From: Eublepharis macularius | Taxonomy: Eukaryota > Chordata > Lepidosauria > Squamata > Eublepharidae | Direction of reading: 5' to 3' | Length of the DNA: 64,000 nt | NCBI RefSeq assembly: GCF_028583425.1 | Contig: NC_072806.1 | Span: forward strand, 31,914,001-31,978,000 | Shown here: positions 53,633 to 64,000 of the stretch, piece by piece | Layout of the letters: every line of letters begins with the position of its first letter | Position numbering within the stretch: position 1 is the stretch's first letter | Translations under genes and position numbers: made by a program | The notes under the pieces: model-generated | The model's database searches: none | The model's input: the letters and a program-made list of their open reading frames with translations, nothing else | Told to the model about the DNA's origin: nothing

Positions 53633-53948
53633 TAACAACAACAACATTCAATTTATATACCACGCTTCAGGACAACTTAACACCCACTCAGAGCAGTTTA
53701 CAAAGTATGTTATTATTATCTCCGCAACAATCACCCTGGGAGGTGGGTGGGGCTGAGAGAGCTCTGAGAGAGCTGTGACTGGTCCAAGGCCACCCAGCTG
53801 GCTTCAAGTGGGGGATTGGGGAATCAAATCTGGCTCTCCACAGTCCCGCGCTCTTAACCACTACACCAAACTAGAAAAGAGTCCAGTAGCACCTTTAAGA
53901 CTAACCAGCTTTATAGAGTCCCGCGCTCTTAACCACTACACCAAACTG
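53633..53948 (-). mobile_element. tRNA-derived squamate SINE with a small insertion and end duplication
   Basis: In minus: GTGTAGTGGTTAAGAGCGCG, AGCCAGCTGGGTGGCC. The tRNA end CTCTTAACCACTACACC appears twice (53855 and 53930) around a 40-base Penelope-like scrap (GTCCAGTAGCACCTTTAAGA). Confidence 0.8.
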
Positions 53949-54400
53949 TCTCTCTCATGGCAGAGCACAGCAGGAAAAATGGTCCCGAGGCTATGTGGGT
54001 CCAAGCGGAGCTTGAGCCTTGCCAAGAACAGGCCCCACTCAAGTCAACAAGAAGGGTGGAGCAGTGTCTTGGCTGAAGTGTGACTTTTGCTGGTATGCTA
54101 GTGCCCCAAGGTCAGTTCTTGCCCTAATGCTCTGCCGGACAGCACCACTGCAGTCTGCTCCCAGCTCTTGAAAATCTCCCAGCTTCCAGATCTGTTGCAT
54201 TATCTCCTGTGTTGACTGAAGTCCACCCACCAGCCAGTAACCTTGCTTCCCTGATTGACTGGGGTCACCAGTGATAACAGCTGTACTGGAGATAGGAAGA
54301 ACTGCTCCTCAAATCCTACTGTGATACAGTCACCAACAGCCTTCTGAGGCCATTCCAATGGCCCGCCAGCCCTAAAATCAGGGTTCTTCTCGCAATCTCT

Positions 54401-55058
54401 ACACATTACAAAGCACTTAGGGACGCTCAAGTGAACCTCATTTCATGTGCCCCCCCTCCAACTTTCCATGCACTCACTCGTACAGTCACACCTCAATTTG
54501 CTCCACATGAATAGATTCACACGTTCTATATCAGTTCCGCCTCAACTGCTAAAAGTATCCCGGTTTCCCCCACATCCATTCATAGAAATGCCACTTTCTT
54601 GCTACTTCCTCACACCTTAAAGAAATGCAAATTGGCAGTTCAAAGGAGCCTACAGTACTTGTTCACACAGCGAAAATAGAGCTGAATTGGTGCTTTGCCC
54701 TCCGGAATCACTTGCAGATGAAGTCACACAATAATTATATTAATAACAACATTCGATTTATATACTGCCCTTCAGGACAACTTAATGCCCACTCAGAGCA
54801 GTTTACAAAGTATGCCATTATTATCCCCGCAACAAAACACCCTGTGAGGTGGGTGGAGCCGAGAGAGCTCCAGAGAGCTGTGACTAGCCCAAGGTCACCC
54901 AGTCCCACGCTCTTAACCGCTACACCAAACTGGCTGTCCTGGAGCTTCCGTGTAAGTGGCATTCACGTGTGCCGAGCTAGAACAGCCTGCATGTGAATTG
55001 AGGACTACATGAACAATCTGGCACTTGAGCATCCCTAGGTACTTAGCAAGGTGTAGAA
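54401..55058. mobile_element. Long MITE with TACCTAGGGA ends, copy 2, split by a SINE
   Basis: Left CAAAGCACTTAGGGACGCTC, right GAGCATCCCTAGGTACTTAG are inverted copies. A squamate SINE (54738-54945) lies inside. Inner blocks equal those of copies 1 and 3. Confidence 0.8.
54738..54945 (-). mobile_element. tRNA-derived squamate SINE inside a MITE
   Basis: In minus: CAGTTTGGTGTAGCGGTTAA; ends ATAAATCGAATGTTGTTAT. Part of the tRNA-body junction is shortened. Confidence 0.8.
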
Positions 55059-55492
55059 AGACTCTCAGAGTTGCATCTTCATGCAATTTGAACTCTTTTA
55101 TCTTAATTGGTGCACAGGCATGGGGGAGAATAACAGACCCCTCCCTCGTTTTTGTCACCCTTTTGTGCACCAGATGATTTCTCAAGTCCCTTTCCAGCAT
55201 TCTCTTCTCAAAGCTTGGCATAGCCCACTGCTCTGAACTAAGCCTCCTGAAAATATATCTCGTGCTAAAATAGATCTAGTGCTGTCCAGGGGCTCAAAAA
55301 CATCTCCAAGTGACACATTCATTTCCCCTAAAGTGCACCATAAACTCAAAAGAAGACTTGCGCATATCACATGCTTTGCAATTTGATAAATGCTCAGACA
55401 TATAAAATGTACTGAGAAAGTAGAACTAAAATAAGGGGGTTCCCCTACCTTGTTGAGTCTGTGGGAACTTTTGAAAATCAGAATACAGTCTT

Positions 55493-55691
55493 AGAGCCAA
55501 GCTACAAGTGACGAATGACACTTGCCAGGCAAGTGAACAGATTCACGTGTATTCCTCCCTGTTCACTTGCCATTCACTGATTCATTCACTGATCAAGTGG
55601 AGCGCAAGTGAATGGCAAGTGAACAGGGAGGAATACACGTGAGTCTGTTCACTTGCCAGGCAAGTGTCATTCGTCACTTGTAGCTTGGCTC
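55493..55691. mobile_element. AGAGCCAAGCTACAAGTGA palindromic MITE
   Basis: AGAGCCAAGCTACAAGTGAC to GTCACTTGTAGCTTGGCT, with a slightly expanded centre (ATTCACTGATTCATTCACTG). Confidence 0.85.
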
Positions 55692-56799
55692 ACAGGGGCC
55701 ATCACAAAATGACTGTCTGGGTAGGGGGGGGGGATTGCATCTTTGCTTTGCAAAGGAAGGGGAAGGTTTCCTCCCTGCAAGGCCACAGAGAAACACTGCC
55801 AAGATGCATATGGAAGTTTATGCCTGCCAGCTGCTTGCAGGTGGCTATGATGAGAATACCCAGAAGATTGGTGCTTTTTTAGTCCATCAGCTGGCAGAGT
55901 AACTTGAAATGCCGTTTTTTCCTTTTACATCTGAGACTGCTTGGATTTCATCCCCTAGACTCAAGCAGATGCAAGGAAACACATCTGCAGATGTCCCTCT
56001 CAATCAGATGTTAAGCTGATTTTTAGAATGGTTTAAATAGGTTTTTTTCCTAATTTGCAATTGATGCACGTCTTCTTAGAAGAGGCATTCCCTCCTGAAA
56101 AAAAAGAGGATGCCTCTTCTCAGGGCTGCGTGGCATTCGTGCTGTGAATTTCATGGGAACAGCTCATGCGGCATCTCTCTGCAGCACAAATGTTTGCATG
56201 GCACAATGCTCTTGTAGTTCCTTTGGTGTGGGACAGAGCTCTCCCCTCCCACTCTTTTCCAGTATCGGTCATTTCTGGAACGTTAAAAGTGGACTGAAGC
56301 AAACAGTATCCTATCCAGCGGAGTGCAGTGCAGTGCCTGAAAAACTGGCCAAAGTGGGTGAGAAGCCACAGAACGCCAGGATGACACAGCCTTTCAATGA
56401 AAACCTGATTGCTGGGAGGACTAATTACCCTGGAGCGCGCATGATCATGTGGGTGTATTTATTTATTCAATTGTTTGTACTGCAAATGTTTATACCGTGC
56501 CTCTTCCTGGACAAGCTCAAGATGGCTCATAGCAGGAACACCGAAATGACCGCCCTAAAATCAATGATAAAATCCAAGTAACATCATCACATAAAAGCCA
56601 AGCCACTGGACTCAGAGCAGAGCAAGATCTCTCCAGCTGCATTTCAAAAGAGTCACTGAAAAGCCCCAGAGAATAAAGCAGCTTTGCATTTCTTGCAGAA
56701 AACCACAGCCAAGGGGTCTCCCAGTCCTTACCCTCCTCTGACAAACCAGTCCATAAAGTTGGTGCCGCAACAAGGCACAGTTTCTGGAAGCGTCAGACC
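55692..56799. other. Nothing recognised
   Basis: No exon, SINE or MITE ends seen. The plus-strand 145-codon open frame has no known resemblance. Confidence 0.4.
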
Positions 56800-57126
56800 C
56801 AGGGCTTTTTTTCAGCAGGAACGCGGTGAAACAGAGTTCCGGCACCTCTTGAAAATGGTCACATGGCCGGTGGCCCCGCCCCCTGATCTCCAGAGGCGAG
56901 TTTAGATTGCCCTCCGCGCTGCTGGAGCAGCATGGAGGGCAATCTAAACTCCCCCCTGTCTGGAGATCAGGGGGTGGGGCTACTGGCCATGTGACCATTT
57001 TTGCCAAGGGCGATTTAAACTTTAAAAACTCCCCCCTTGTTCCAGCTGACCCAAAGTGACATCATTGTGCGGTCCTGGGTTCCACCACTGAGTTCCACCA
57101 CCTCTTTTCCCAGAAAAAAAGCCCTG
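56800..57126 (-). mobile_element. hAT MITE family A, copy 11
   Basis: CAGGGCTTTTTTTCAGC ... GAAAAAAAGCCCTG with exact duplication GTCAGACC. Confidence 0.92.
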
Positions 57127-57714
57127 GTCAGACCTAAGAACTGCGAGGAGCAGAGATGGGCAGCAGCAACTGATGTGAACACAGCTGGCACACTGCTTCC
57201 TACATGAGTACCAACAAGCCAGCCCCCAGGCACATAGGCAACACATAAAAGTGGAAAAACAAGGGTTGTTTAAGACCTACGAGGTTTGCTAAAAGTGACT
57301 GATGGCAATTAAATTTTTTAAAAAACCCTGTGGCAACAGTGAAATTGTGAAATGTACAAAGAGATGTGCTGTATGAGTAAGGTTCACATCATTTCAAAAG
57401 TATATTTGCAAATCCCAAGCTGACGATGCTACATGTTAAGTAAGATGCATGCTTAGAAAGAAGGCAGGTGTTTTTCTTTACAGAGGGTGGGTTCTTCCCA
57501 TGCGGAAATCAATTCGAAATGAATGACCTTAAATCAAGTAATTAAAAAAATGGGACACAGCTTTACAAAAATATGATTTCATTCTGTTTGGCATGTCCTC
57601 AATAACGGTTATTGGCCTCCTCTGATTTTTGGAGTTATGTTTGTTTATATATGTTTATTGAATTCATTGTACATATACTTGATTTTAATTTTAAAAAAAT
57701 AATAGTAATAACAT
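57127..57714. other. Nothing recognised
   Basis: AT-rich; no exon or element ends seen. Confidence 0.4.
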
Positions 57715-58112
57715 TCAATTTATATACTGCCCTTCAGGACAACTTAATGAAGTCCAGTAGCACCTATAAGACTAACAACATTTGTGGTAGGGTATGAGCT
57801 TTCATGAGTCACTGTTCACTTCTTCAGATACAGCTAGAACGTGAGTCCATCTGTCCTTATATTTTAATAACGTAACATTATAACAACATTCAATTTGTAT
57901 ACCGCCCTTCAGGACAACTTAACGCCCACTCAGAGCAGTTTACAAAGTGTGCTATTATTATTCTCGTGACAATCACCCTGTGAGGTGGGTGGGGCTGAGA
58001 GAGCTCTGAGGAAGCTGATTGGCCCAAGGTCACCCAGCTGGCTTCAAGCGGAGAATCAAACCCGGCTCTCCAGATTAGAGTCCTGCTGCTCTTAACCACT
58101 ACACCAAACTGT
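57715..58112 (-). mobile_element. Squamate SINE pieces with an inserted Penelope-like 3' repeat
   Basis: A SINE tail piece at 57715-57747, a Penelope-like fragment to about 57840 (GTCCAGTAGCACCTATAAGA, GGTATGAGCTTTCATGAGTC), then a near-full minus SINE at 57880-58112 (CAGTTTGGTGTAGTGGTTAA in minus). Confidence 0.75.
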
Positions 58113-58482
58113 TGAAACGTTTTAATGTTTAAGGCTCACCTGCTTGGGGACCCTATTTGGGTAGAAAGGCAGTGTAGAAAGGTTTTAAATAAATAAATAA
58201 ATAGTTTTGGTACCAGGAGGGTTTTCAGGATCACCCTTCAAGAAACTTCTTCAGGTTCTCACAGCTAGAGAGAGAAAGATCCTCTGAGCGTCCTTCCAGG
58301 CTGCACTTTACCCCCTCTGTGTGGCTGTTTCCATCTTTCTGCTCTCCCACAGTTCAGGCTCTGGCCTTCTTCTTTCCTCTCAACCTCTGAGAAATACAAG
58401 AGAGGGCAGCCAGTATGCAGGGGGAGAGGCAGAGACAAAGCTAAACGCAGCACAGGAGCAGCAGCAAGGGAGTCTTTTACTA

Positions 58483-58829
58483 AGAGCCAAGCGACAAGAG
58501 ACGAATTACACGAGGAGGTGCACGTGAAGGGAGCTGCATTGTTATTTAAGAGCTGAGTTTTAAGAGTGATTTGTCCATCTCCCCTCTCTACAGAGCCATT
58601 GCTGCTCAGAAGGTTTGTTCATTTCCTACGGCTCGGTCAGTTTCACTTCCCCTTCTAAAGAGGCAAAGAGGAAATAAGCAAACCCTCTGAGCAGGGATCT
58701 CCCTGGCTCTGTCAAGAAGGGAAATTGACAGAGCCTTCTGAGCTTTTTTAAAACTCAGCTTCCCGGCTAACAATGCAACTCCCTTCACGTGCTCCTCCTC
58801 GTGTAATTCATCTCTTGTAGCTTAGCTCT
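58483..58829. mobile_element. Long palindromic element, AGAGCCAAGC family relative
   Basis: AGAGCCAAGCGACAAGAGAC and TCTCTTGTAGCTTAGCTCT ends; the next 60 bases (TTACACGAGGAG, CACGTGAAGGGAG, TGCATTGTTA) also pair. The middle has its own inverted pair (CAGAAGGTTTGTTC / CAGAGCCTTCTGAG). Confidence 0.8.
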
Positions 58830-59284
58830 AACTTCTACCACTGAACCAGAGGCATCTGCAGCCCCCACCAAGCGGAGCCATCACCCCCCTTTCTGAGGCT
58901 GTGCACGTGTCCCAAGAACCGGCAGGATAGGGGACACGAAGGTACATTCCCCACCGAAGCTGCAAGGGACCCTTGACCCGAAGCCTTCCAGACCAAATCC
59001 AACTCTCTTTCTCCTGTTTCTATCATGTCTCTTGCTATTACACGGAGCGCCACTGTTCTCCCCCTCAACTCGATCCAACTCACTGTTCTTTACCACCCCC
59101 CACCTCCATGAAACTCATTGCACTGACGGGTCAGAAAGTGTTGCTTGGGGCCAGTGTCAGGAGAGCAACACCAGCAACACCATCTGAGCATTGCCAAGGC
59201 GGAGAGAAGAAGGGACGCAGAAGGAAGCCGTGGCAGACAGCTGGCTACAGTCAGGGACGGAAACCAGGAAGACGTCTTTGGGGC

Positions 59285-59842
59285 TTTTTTATTATGAACA
59301 CAAGAATGAACACTGGAGACTATGCAGTTCCACTAAGACCTGAAATTATATTGTTAAGCCACTGGAAAGACCCTTAAATACCGGAAGTCAGGATTAAGTT
59401 AATTGGGATTCTCTTGTCAATAACCAAATCAGCAATTGCATCAAAATGAAACAGAAAACTTCTCCAACAATTACTGATTGGTATAACCAACTCTGGGACT
59501 ATTTCATAATGGGAAAAATAGCGGATCGTCTAGCACACTACGAAAATCAGAGATACAGATCCCATTTTTCAGAACAGTGGCTCCCGATTCTAGAGCACCT
59601 ATCATCAAATGAAGCAATGTTACAAGCAAACCTCAAAGGAGATCAATATAAACAACTGTTATACTACTAAGGAGAAGAAAATTTGTCTCGGTATAAAGAA
59701 ATTGTCTACTCATTAAAGAAATACCAAGTATTTTTTCTTATAGTTACTTTGGATAACTGTTTGTTGTTGAATGTACTGTCTATGTTTATTGTGTTCTGTA
59801 AATTCTATAGAATCAAATAAAAACTGTAAATTAAAAAAAATT
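59285..59842 (+). mobile_element. L1-type LINE 3' end
   Basis: The plus frame ending at 59670 reads TDWYNQLWDYFIMGKIADRL and FSEQWLPILEHLSSNEAML, as in L1-group ORF2 C-termini (compare W-xx-FxxxW-xP). A 3'UTR and AATAAA (59814) precede an A-rich tail. Confidence 0.75.
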
Positions 59843-60275
59843 AACACTGGAGAATAATTTACGAAAGTGGAATGTTTCCTTCGCCTCCAGGGAGATTCAA
59901 GGCTAATTTGCTCCCTAACCCATTCAAAAGGGGAGGGGGGCTCCCTTTCATTACTGAAAGGATCCCTTGGGGGGGAGGATGGAGCTCAGGGAAGGTATCA
60001 CACAGGTGCAGCTCCTATGAGACCCATTTATACATCTGGAACACAGGATGAAGGCTTAAATCCCAACCATCAGGTAGCTGATGGCAGATTGCAGGGATCT
60101 CTGTTGCCAGCGATGTTCTGTGGCACCACCAGTCGACCCACATATGCAACCCTCTTAAACGGAAGGGGTTGGGGCTGCCACATCTTCCTGCAAAGAGCAG
60201 GTGTCTCCCTGGGCATCTGCATGAAGCACATCCGCTTCCCAAGCAGAGGGAGCTTTGCCATCCTGTGCTTCAACC

Positions 60276-60670
60276 TTACTGCCTGTGTAGCATCACCAAG
60301 GCGGCCCCCACTGCGGCGTCCATGTCTTTCCCATAAACCACAGGAAAGGGGTACATCTTCTCTACTTCCTGCCTCAACACTTCGTTCCTGGAGAGTGCGC
60401 TGCCGCTGGCCAGGATCCGCTTTGCCCCCATCTCCAACAAGCGCTCGGAAGGCAACATGGAGTTCAGGTTCTGGACCACGCCACGGCACAGGGCTCGAGT
60501 CACGTGCCCCAAAGAGAGGTCAGAGGCCACGATGTCCGTCACGGAGCCTCGCTGCTCGGGGACGTGCCTTTCGCCAAAGACGGTTGGGCGAATGGAGAGA
60601 GCGGTGTCGGCTTGGGCCAAGGCGGCTTGTATAGCTCGCGGGAAGAGGACCGAATGTGGGACTTCGAGTC
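60276..60670 (-). CDS. SHPK: SHPK last coding exon
   Basis: Acceptor TTGGCAG at 60671-60672. Encodes LEVPHSVLFPRAIQAALAQA through PTVFGERHVPEQRGSVTDI, LGHVTRALCRGVVQNLNSML, the nucleotide-site-like GSALSRNEVL and DMDAAVGAALVMLHRQ-stop. Confidence 0.96.
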
Positions 60671-63480
60671 CTGCCAATAAACACGCCGAGAAAAGAAATC
60701 AAGAAAGGACAGGGCAGAACTTCGTGGCTGGAGAGATGAGGCATAAAATAAACAGACAGGGCTGGTTAATCCAGAGGGGAACAGGATGCCCTAGAGGGAC
60801 CGGGCCTTGGACTGGAGGGAAAGTTCAGCTACGAAGACCAGTTTGTCTATAACAACATCCTGTAAAGACACGGGTTTTAGAAAACAGGCCTCATCTCTGA
60901 GAAGCCAGCTGGGTGACCTTGAGTCAGTCCCAGCTTCTCGGAGCTCTCTCAGCCCCACCCACCCCACAGGGTATTTTGTTGTGGGGATAATCATGCCCGC
61001 TCTGAGTGGGCATTAAGTTGTCCTGAAGGGCAGTATATAAATCAAATGTTATTATTATTAAGATTACACCTAGGAAAAGGGGCCTAGAAGAGGCCACAGA
61101 AGCGTGTGCAGTTTTGAAATCCAAAATGGCTGAGCAATCACAGTGTCTCTACACATTACGAAGTACCTCAGGATGCTCAAGTGAACCTCATTTCATGTGC
61201 CCCCCCCTCCAACTTCCCATGCTCTCTCAGTTCCACAATCACACTTCAATTTGCTCCCTGTCAGTACATTCATATAACCAGGGGTCATTTTGTAGAAAAA
61301 GAGCTGGAGGAACTCATTAGCACAACTCATTAGCATATGCCACGCCCCTTGACAACACCAGAAGTGTGTCGTTAGCATAACTGATTTGCATATGCCACAC
61401 CCCCTAACATCACCTATCCTGGCTGTTTTGGAGCCAATCCTGGCCATTCAGGGCCAAAATTGGGCCCAAAATGGCAAAAAGGGGCTGAAAATGGCTGGAA
61501 AAGGGGCCTAAAATGGTCAGGATTGGGCCGCTGCTGAGTGGGAGAGTGATTCACCACCCGTCAGAGGCCCAATCCGGGCCGTTTCGACCCCAATCCAGGC
61601 TGAAACGGGCCCCAAATGGCCAAGAGTCAGGTGGGTGGGGCCACCTGACATGTGACCTCTTTGGGGAACTGCCGGAACTGCATTCCGGCACGTTCCCCCT
61701 CAAAATGAGCCCTGCATGTAACTGCTAAAAGTATCCCAGTTTCTAAATAAATACAAATTGGCAAGTCAAAGAAGCCCACAGTACTGTTTCTCACACTGAA
61801 AAGCGAGCTGAGTTGGCTCTCTGCACTCAAAGATGCAATCGCACAAAAGGAGCTCCCATGAAAGCGGTATGCACGTGCGCCGAGCAAGAACTGAGGACCA
61901 CACATAAAATCCTGCACTTGAGCATACCCATGTAATTTGCAATGTATAGGGAAACTGTCAATTATGAGCCACATTCATGTGCCCAACCCCAGTCCTGCCC
62001 ACTGTACCCGAATCCTGCCCTCCCTTCAAGAAGGCATACGTGGTGCCTGCCCCACATCCTTCTCACCACCAGAGCCAACCCACAAGCTTCACAGGCAAAT
62101 TGGGATTTGAATCCAGGCCTGCATAGTTCCAGTATGGCCCTCCCTGTAGTACATCATGCTGGCTAGAAAGGCACTGTGGGAGGGGAATTGGGGTTCGGGG
62201 AGGCCAGGAAGGGGTGGCCGAGCCGAGCCCTCTTCCCTCCAGCCAAGAGGCAGTGCAGATACAGTAATTGTGGGTGGAGGAAGGAGGAGGCAAGAAACTA
62301 AATAAATGACTTAATAGCATCCAGCCCATTAAGCACTTGAAATGGTAATAAAGCTGGAAAAGTAATTGAAAATCCTCATTAACGCGGTCTTTCAAGGCTC
62401 CGCTAAAAGCAGAGAGGGGGGCTGTTCTATGGTTTAGGGAAGATTTAGATGTTTACCTTCAAAAAAGCCTTTTTGTTGGGATTTAAACCACAAAAAGAAA
62501 AGGGGGGGATCCAACTGATTAGTCCCAACAACCCCTTCTCCCCTGCAAAACACTCTGGGGAGAGGATGCTTCGGAGAGGAGAAAAGGGCCAGAGGAGAGC
62601 TTGCAAATTATGCATTTGAAAGTGAACCCTCCCTTTTCCAGGTCTGTGCCTGGCAGACCAGGTCCTGAAAAAGGCAACCGTTCTGGAGGGCGGGAAGGGG
62701 CGGGGCAGATGTTCACCAGGAAATGGACTGAAGGGTTGAAGTCTGCCTTGCGCTGCCTCTCTGGCGAAAAACGGCTCCTACCCACAGCGCTTTGGAAGAG
62801 AGAAGAGGCTGTCAGGTCTTCCTTGTACATAGCTGAAGGTCGCTGGCACTTCCCATTTAGCTGTTCACTGAAACGAGCCCCCCCCCCCCCCGCAGTGCCT
62901 TTTCAAACCCACCAGCATTGCAAGACCAGGATCGCCCCTCCGTACACATGAGAATCCCAGCTCGGCAAAGGAAACTGGCTAGTGGTAGATTTGGCACAGA
63001 TGAACGAAAGGAAGCCCTTCTTCTGCAGGGCAATGCTGTTGCAAAAGCGCCTCCCCAATAAGCAGGGGCTGAATCCAAGCAATAGGGGTCTGGCCCTCAT
63101 CCTTTGCTTGCCAACTCCCCAGGGAACCGGCTACTGGTAAGGACAGAGCACTGGATCTTGGTCTGATCTGGCAAGGACGTTATTTTGGCAGAAGCTGAAA
63201 ATCACTCTTTACGTTGCTCCTCGCAATCTCCTGCCCACTGCCACTCTAAGCCCTTGTCTCCCCCCTGCAAATACTTTACCCAACTCAGCCATCCATTCAG
63301 CCAACATGTCCACAAATGTCGCCAGGACATTTCCGCCGTTAAGCGAGGCTGCCACGGCCAGATAGCGGTTGCCAAAATACGGAAAGTAGGCCACAGGCGA
63401 ACAAGGGTCCGGAGAGTCTCCTGGCTGGAAGCCAAAGGGTGCCTGCATGGTGAGCTGAGCAGAAGTGCCAAAGTTGAGGA
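60276..63480 (-). CDS. SHPK: SHPK sedoheptulokinase, last two coding exons (partial gene)
   Basis: Sedoheptulokinase (CARKL) is a cytosolic FGGY-family kinase that phosphorylates sedoheptulose to sedoheptulose 7-phosphate with ATP, feeding the non-oxidative pentose phosphate pathway. Two exons (63280-63480 and 60276-60670) join in phase (G|GA) across a 2.6-kb intron. They give the C-terminal kinase lobe: NFGTSAQL, VAYFPYFGNRYL, SLNGGNVLATFVDML, then SDLSLGHVTRALCRG, GSALSRN and DAAVGAALVML before the stop. The protein ends six or so residues earlier than the human one. Upstream exons are off the right edge. Same strand and order as human TRPV1-SHPK. Confidence 0.96.
60893..61060 (+). mobile_element. 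tRNA-derived squamate SINE, 5'-truncated, in the last SHPK intron
   Basis: AGCCAGCTGGGTGACCTTGA, TAAGTTGTCCTGAAGGGCAG and ATAAATCAAATGTTATTATT; the tRNA head is absent. Confidence 0.8.
61145..61947. mobile_element. Long MITE with TACCTAGGGA ends, copy 3, split by hAT family B
   Basis: Left ACACATTACGAAGTACCTCA, right GCACTTGAGCATACCCATG, with family inner blocks on both sides of the hAT insertion at 61279-61714. Confidence 0.8.
61279..61714 (+). mobile_element. hAT MITE family B, copy 4
   Basis: CAGGGGTCATTTTGTAG ... CTCAAAATGAGCCCTG with duplication CATATAAC / CATGTAAC. Confidence 0.9.
61948..63279. other. SHPK intron, remainder; nothing recognised
   Basis: No further exons are seen on the minus strand; the joined phase of the two flanking exons makes a missing exon unlikely. 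Confidence 0.5.
63280..63480 (-). CDS. SHPK: SHPK penultimate coding exon
   Basis: Encodes LNFGTSAQLTMQAPFGFQPG, then PVAYFPYFGNRYLAVAASLN and FVDMLAEWMAELG. Acceptor CTCCTAG, donor GTAAAG. The GTSAQL stretch is a conserved loop of the FGGY kinase fold. Confidence 0.95.
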
Positions 63481-63865
63481 CTAGGAGGATAAAAAAAAAA
63501 GAAGAAGGGGGGATGATATAAGAACATCAGAAAAGAAGTTGGGGGTACCAAACCAAAGGATCCGAGATTGGTCCCTGAAGCAGCAGCTGCCCAGCGCCCC
63601 GAATAGCCTAGAAACTGCCAGCCAGAATTCTCTGAGCAGAAACACATTTTGGACCCCACCATAAAAGAACTTTGAACCCTGGATCCACAGTTTGGATTCA
63701 AGAGTATGAGAAGAAACCTTCAAAGCTGGAAGCCACCATCTGCATTCTGGTGTGGCACAGACCATTCTACCACCTCCAGAAGCTGCATTTTCATTTACTT
63801 GCATGTATGACCACCTCCAGGATCTCAGTTCTAGCACTCAGGGGAGGAGTCCACCCCAGAGAACT

Positions 63866-64000
63866 GCTGTAGCATAGTGGTTAAGCGGTTCGGCTGCGAA
63901 TCAGCACGCTATTGGTTCGAATCCCACTATTGCCATGAGCTCAGTAGGTGGCCTTGGGTCAGCTGCGTCTCTCAGCCCCAGCTCCCCAGCTGTATTGTGG
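63866..64000 (+). mobile_element. tRNA-derived SINE, cut by window edge
   Basis: GCTGTAGCATAGTGGTTAAG, TTGGTTCGAATCCCACTATT and GGTGGCCTTGGGTCAGC: A and B boxes are intact. Same family as 15198-15437. Confidence 0.85.

Noticed and set aside
56144-56581. 145-codon plus frame
   Set aside because: No recognisable motif, no splice context, AT-rich end; treated as chance.

Overview
This is a vertebrate nuclear window, almost certainly from a squamate reptile. It has two spliced host genes on the minus strand in a dense field of mobile elements. The squamate call rests on 5S-rRNA-derived SINEs of the lizard type, tRNA-derived squamate SINEs, L2/CR1 LINE ends, Penelope-like retroelements and hAT-type MITEs, plus a TRPV1 protein closest (from memory) to the chicken one. 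No prokaryotic genes, CRISPR arrays or operons are present.

Layout: 1-16.5 kb has no recognisable host gene and is mostly nested MITEs, SINEs and LINE ends. 16,517-41,031 (minus) is the complete coding part of TRPV1 in 15 coding exons. I placed the splice sites by hand; all phases agree and give 876 codons plus stop. 41-60 kb is intergenic or TRPV1 5' non-coding sequence with many repeats, including a tandem array of ribozyme-like units (41.4-41.9 kb) and a 280-bp satellite-like array (48.5-49.6 kb). 60,276-63,480 (minus) holds the last two coding exons of SHPK; the rest lies beyond the right edge. TRPV1 beside SHPK on the same strand matches the human 17p13 order TRPV3-TRPV1-SHPK.

Most interesting points: (1) the TRPV1 reading frame does not stop where the bird protein ends but runs 46 codons further, through former 3'UTR, a tRNA-SINE piece and the end of a hAT MITE nested in that SINE. 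(2) The vanilloid-pocket tyrosine (rat Y511) is histidine here. (3) At least three hAT-like non-autonomous families with 8-bp target duplications can be delimited, one with 11 copies. (4) A Penelope-like fragment carries a hammerhead-ribozyme-like motif, and a related short repeat has expanded into a tandem array. Several nested insertions give a relative order of mobilisation.

TRPV1 is a plasma-membrane cation channel for heat, acid and vanilloids. SHPK is a cytosolic sugar kinase feeding the pentose phosphate pathway. They are neighbours by conserved synteny, not a functional unit.
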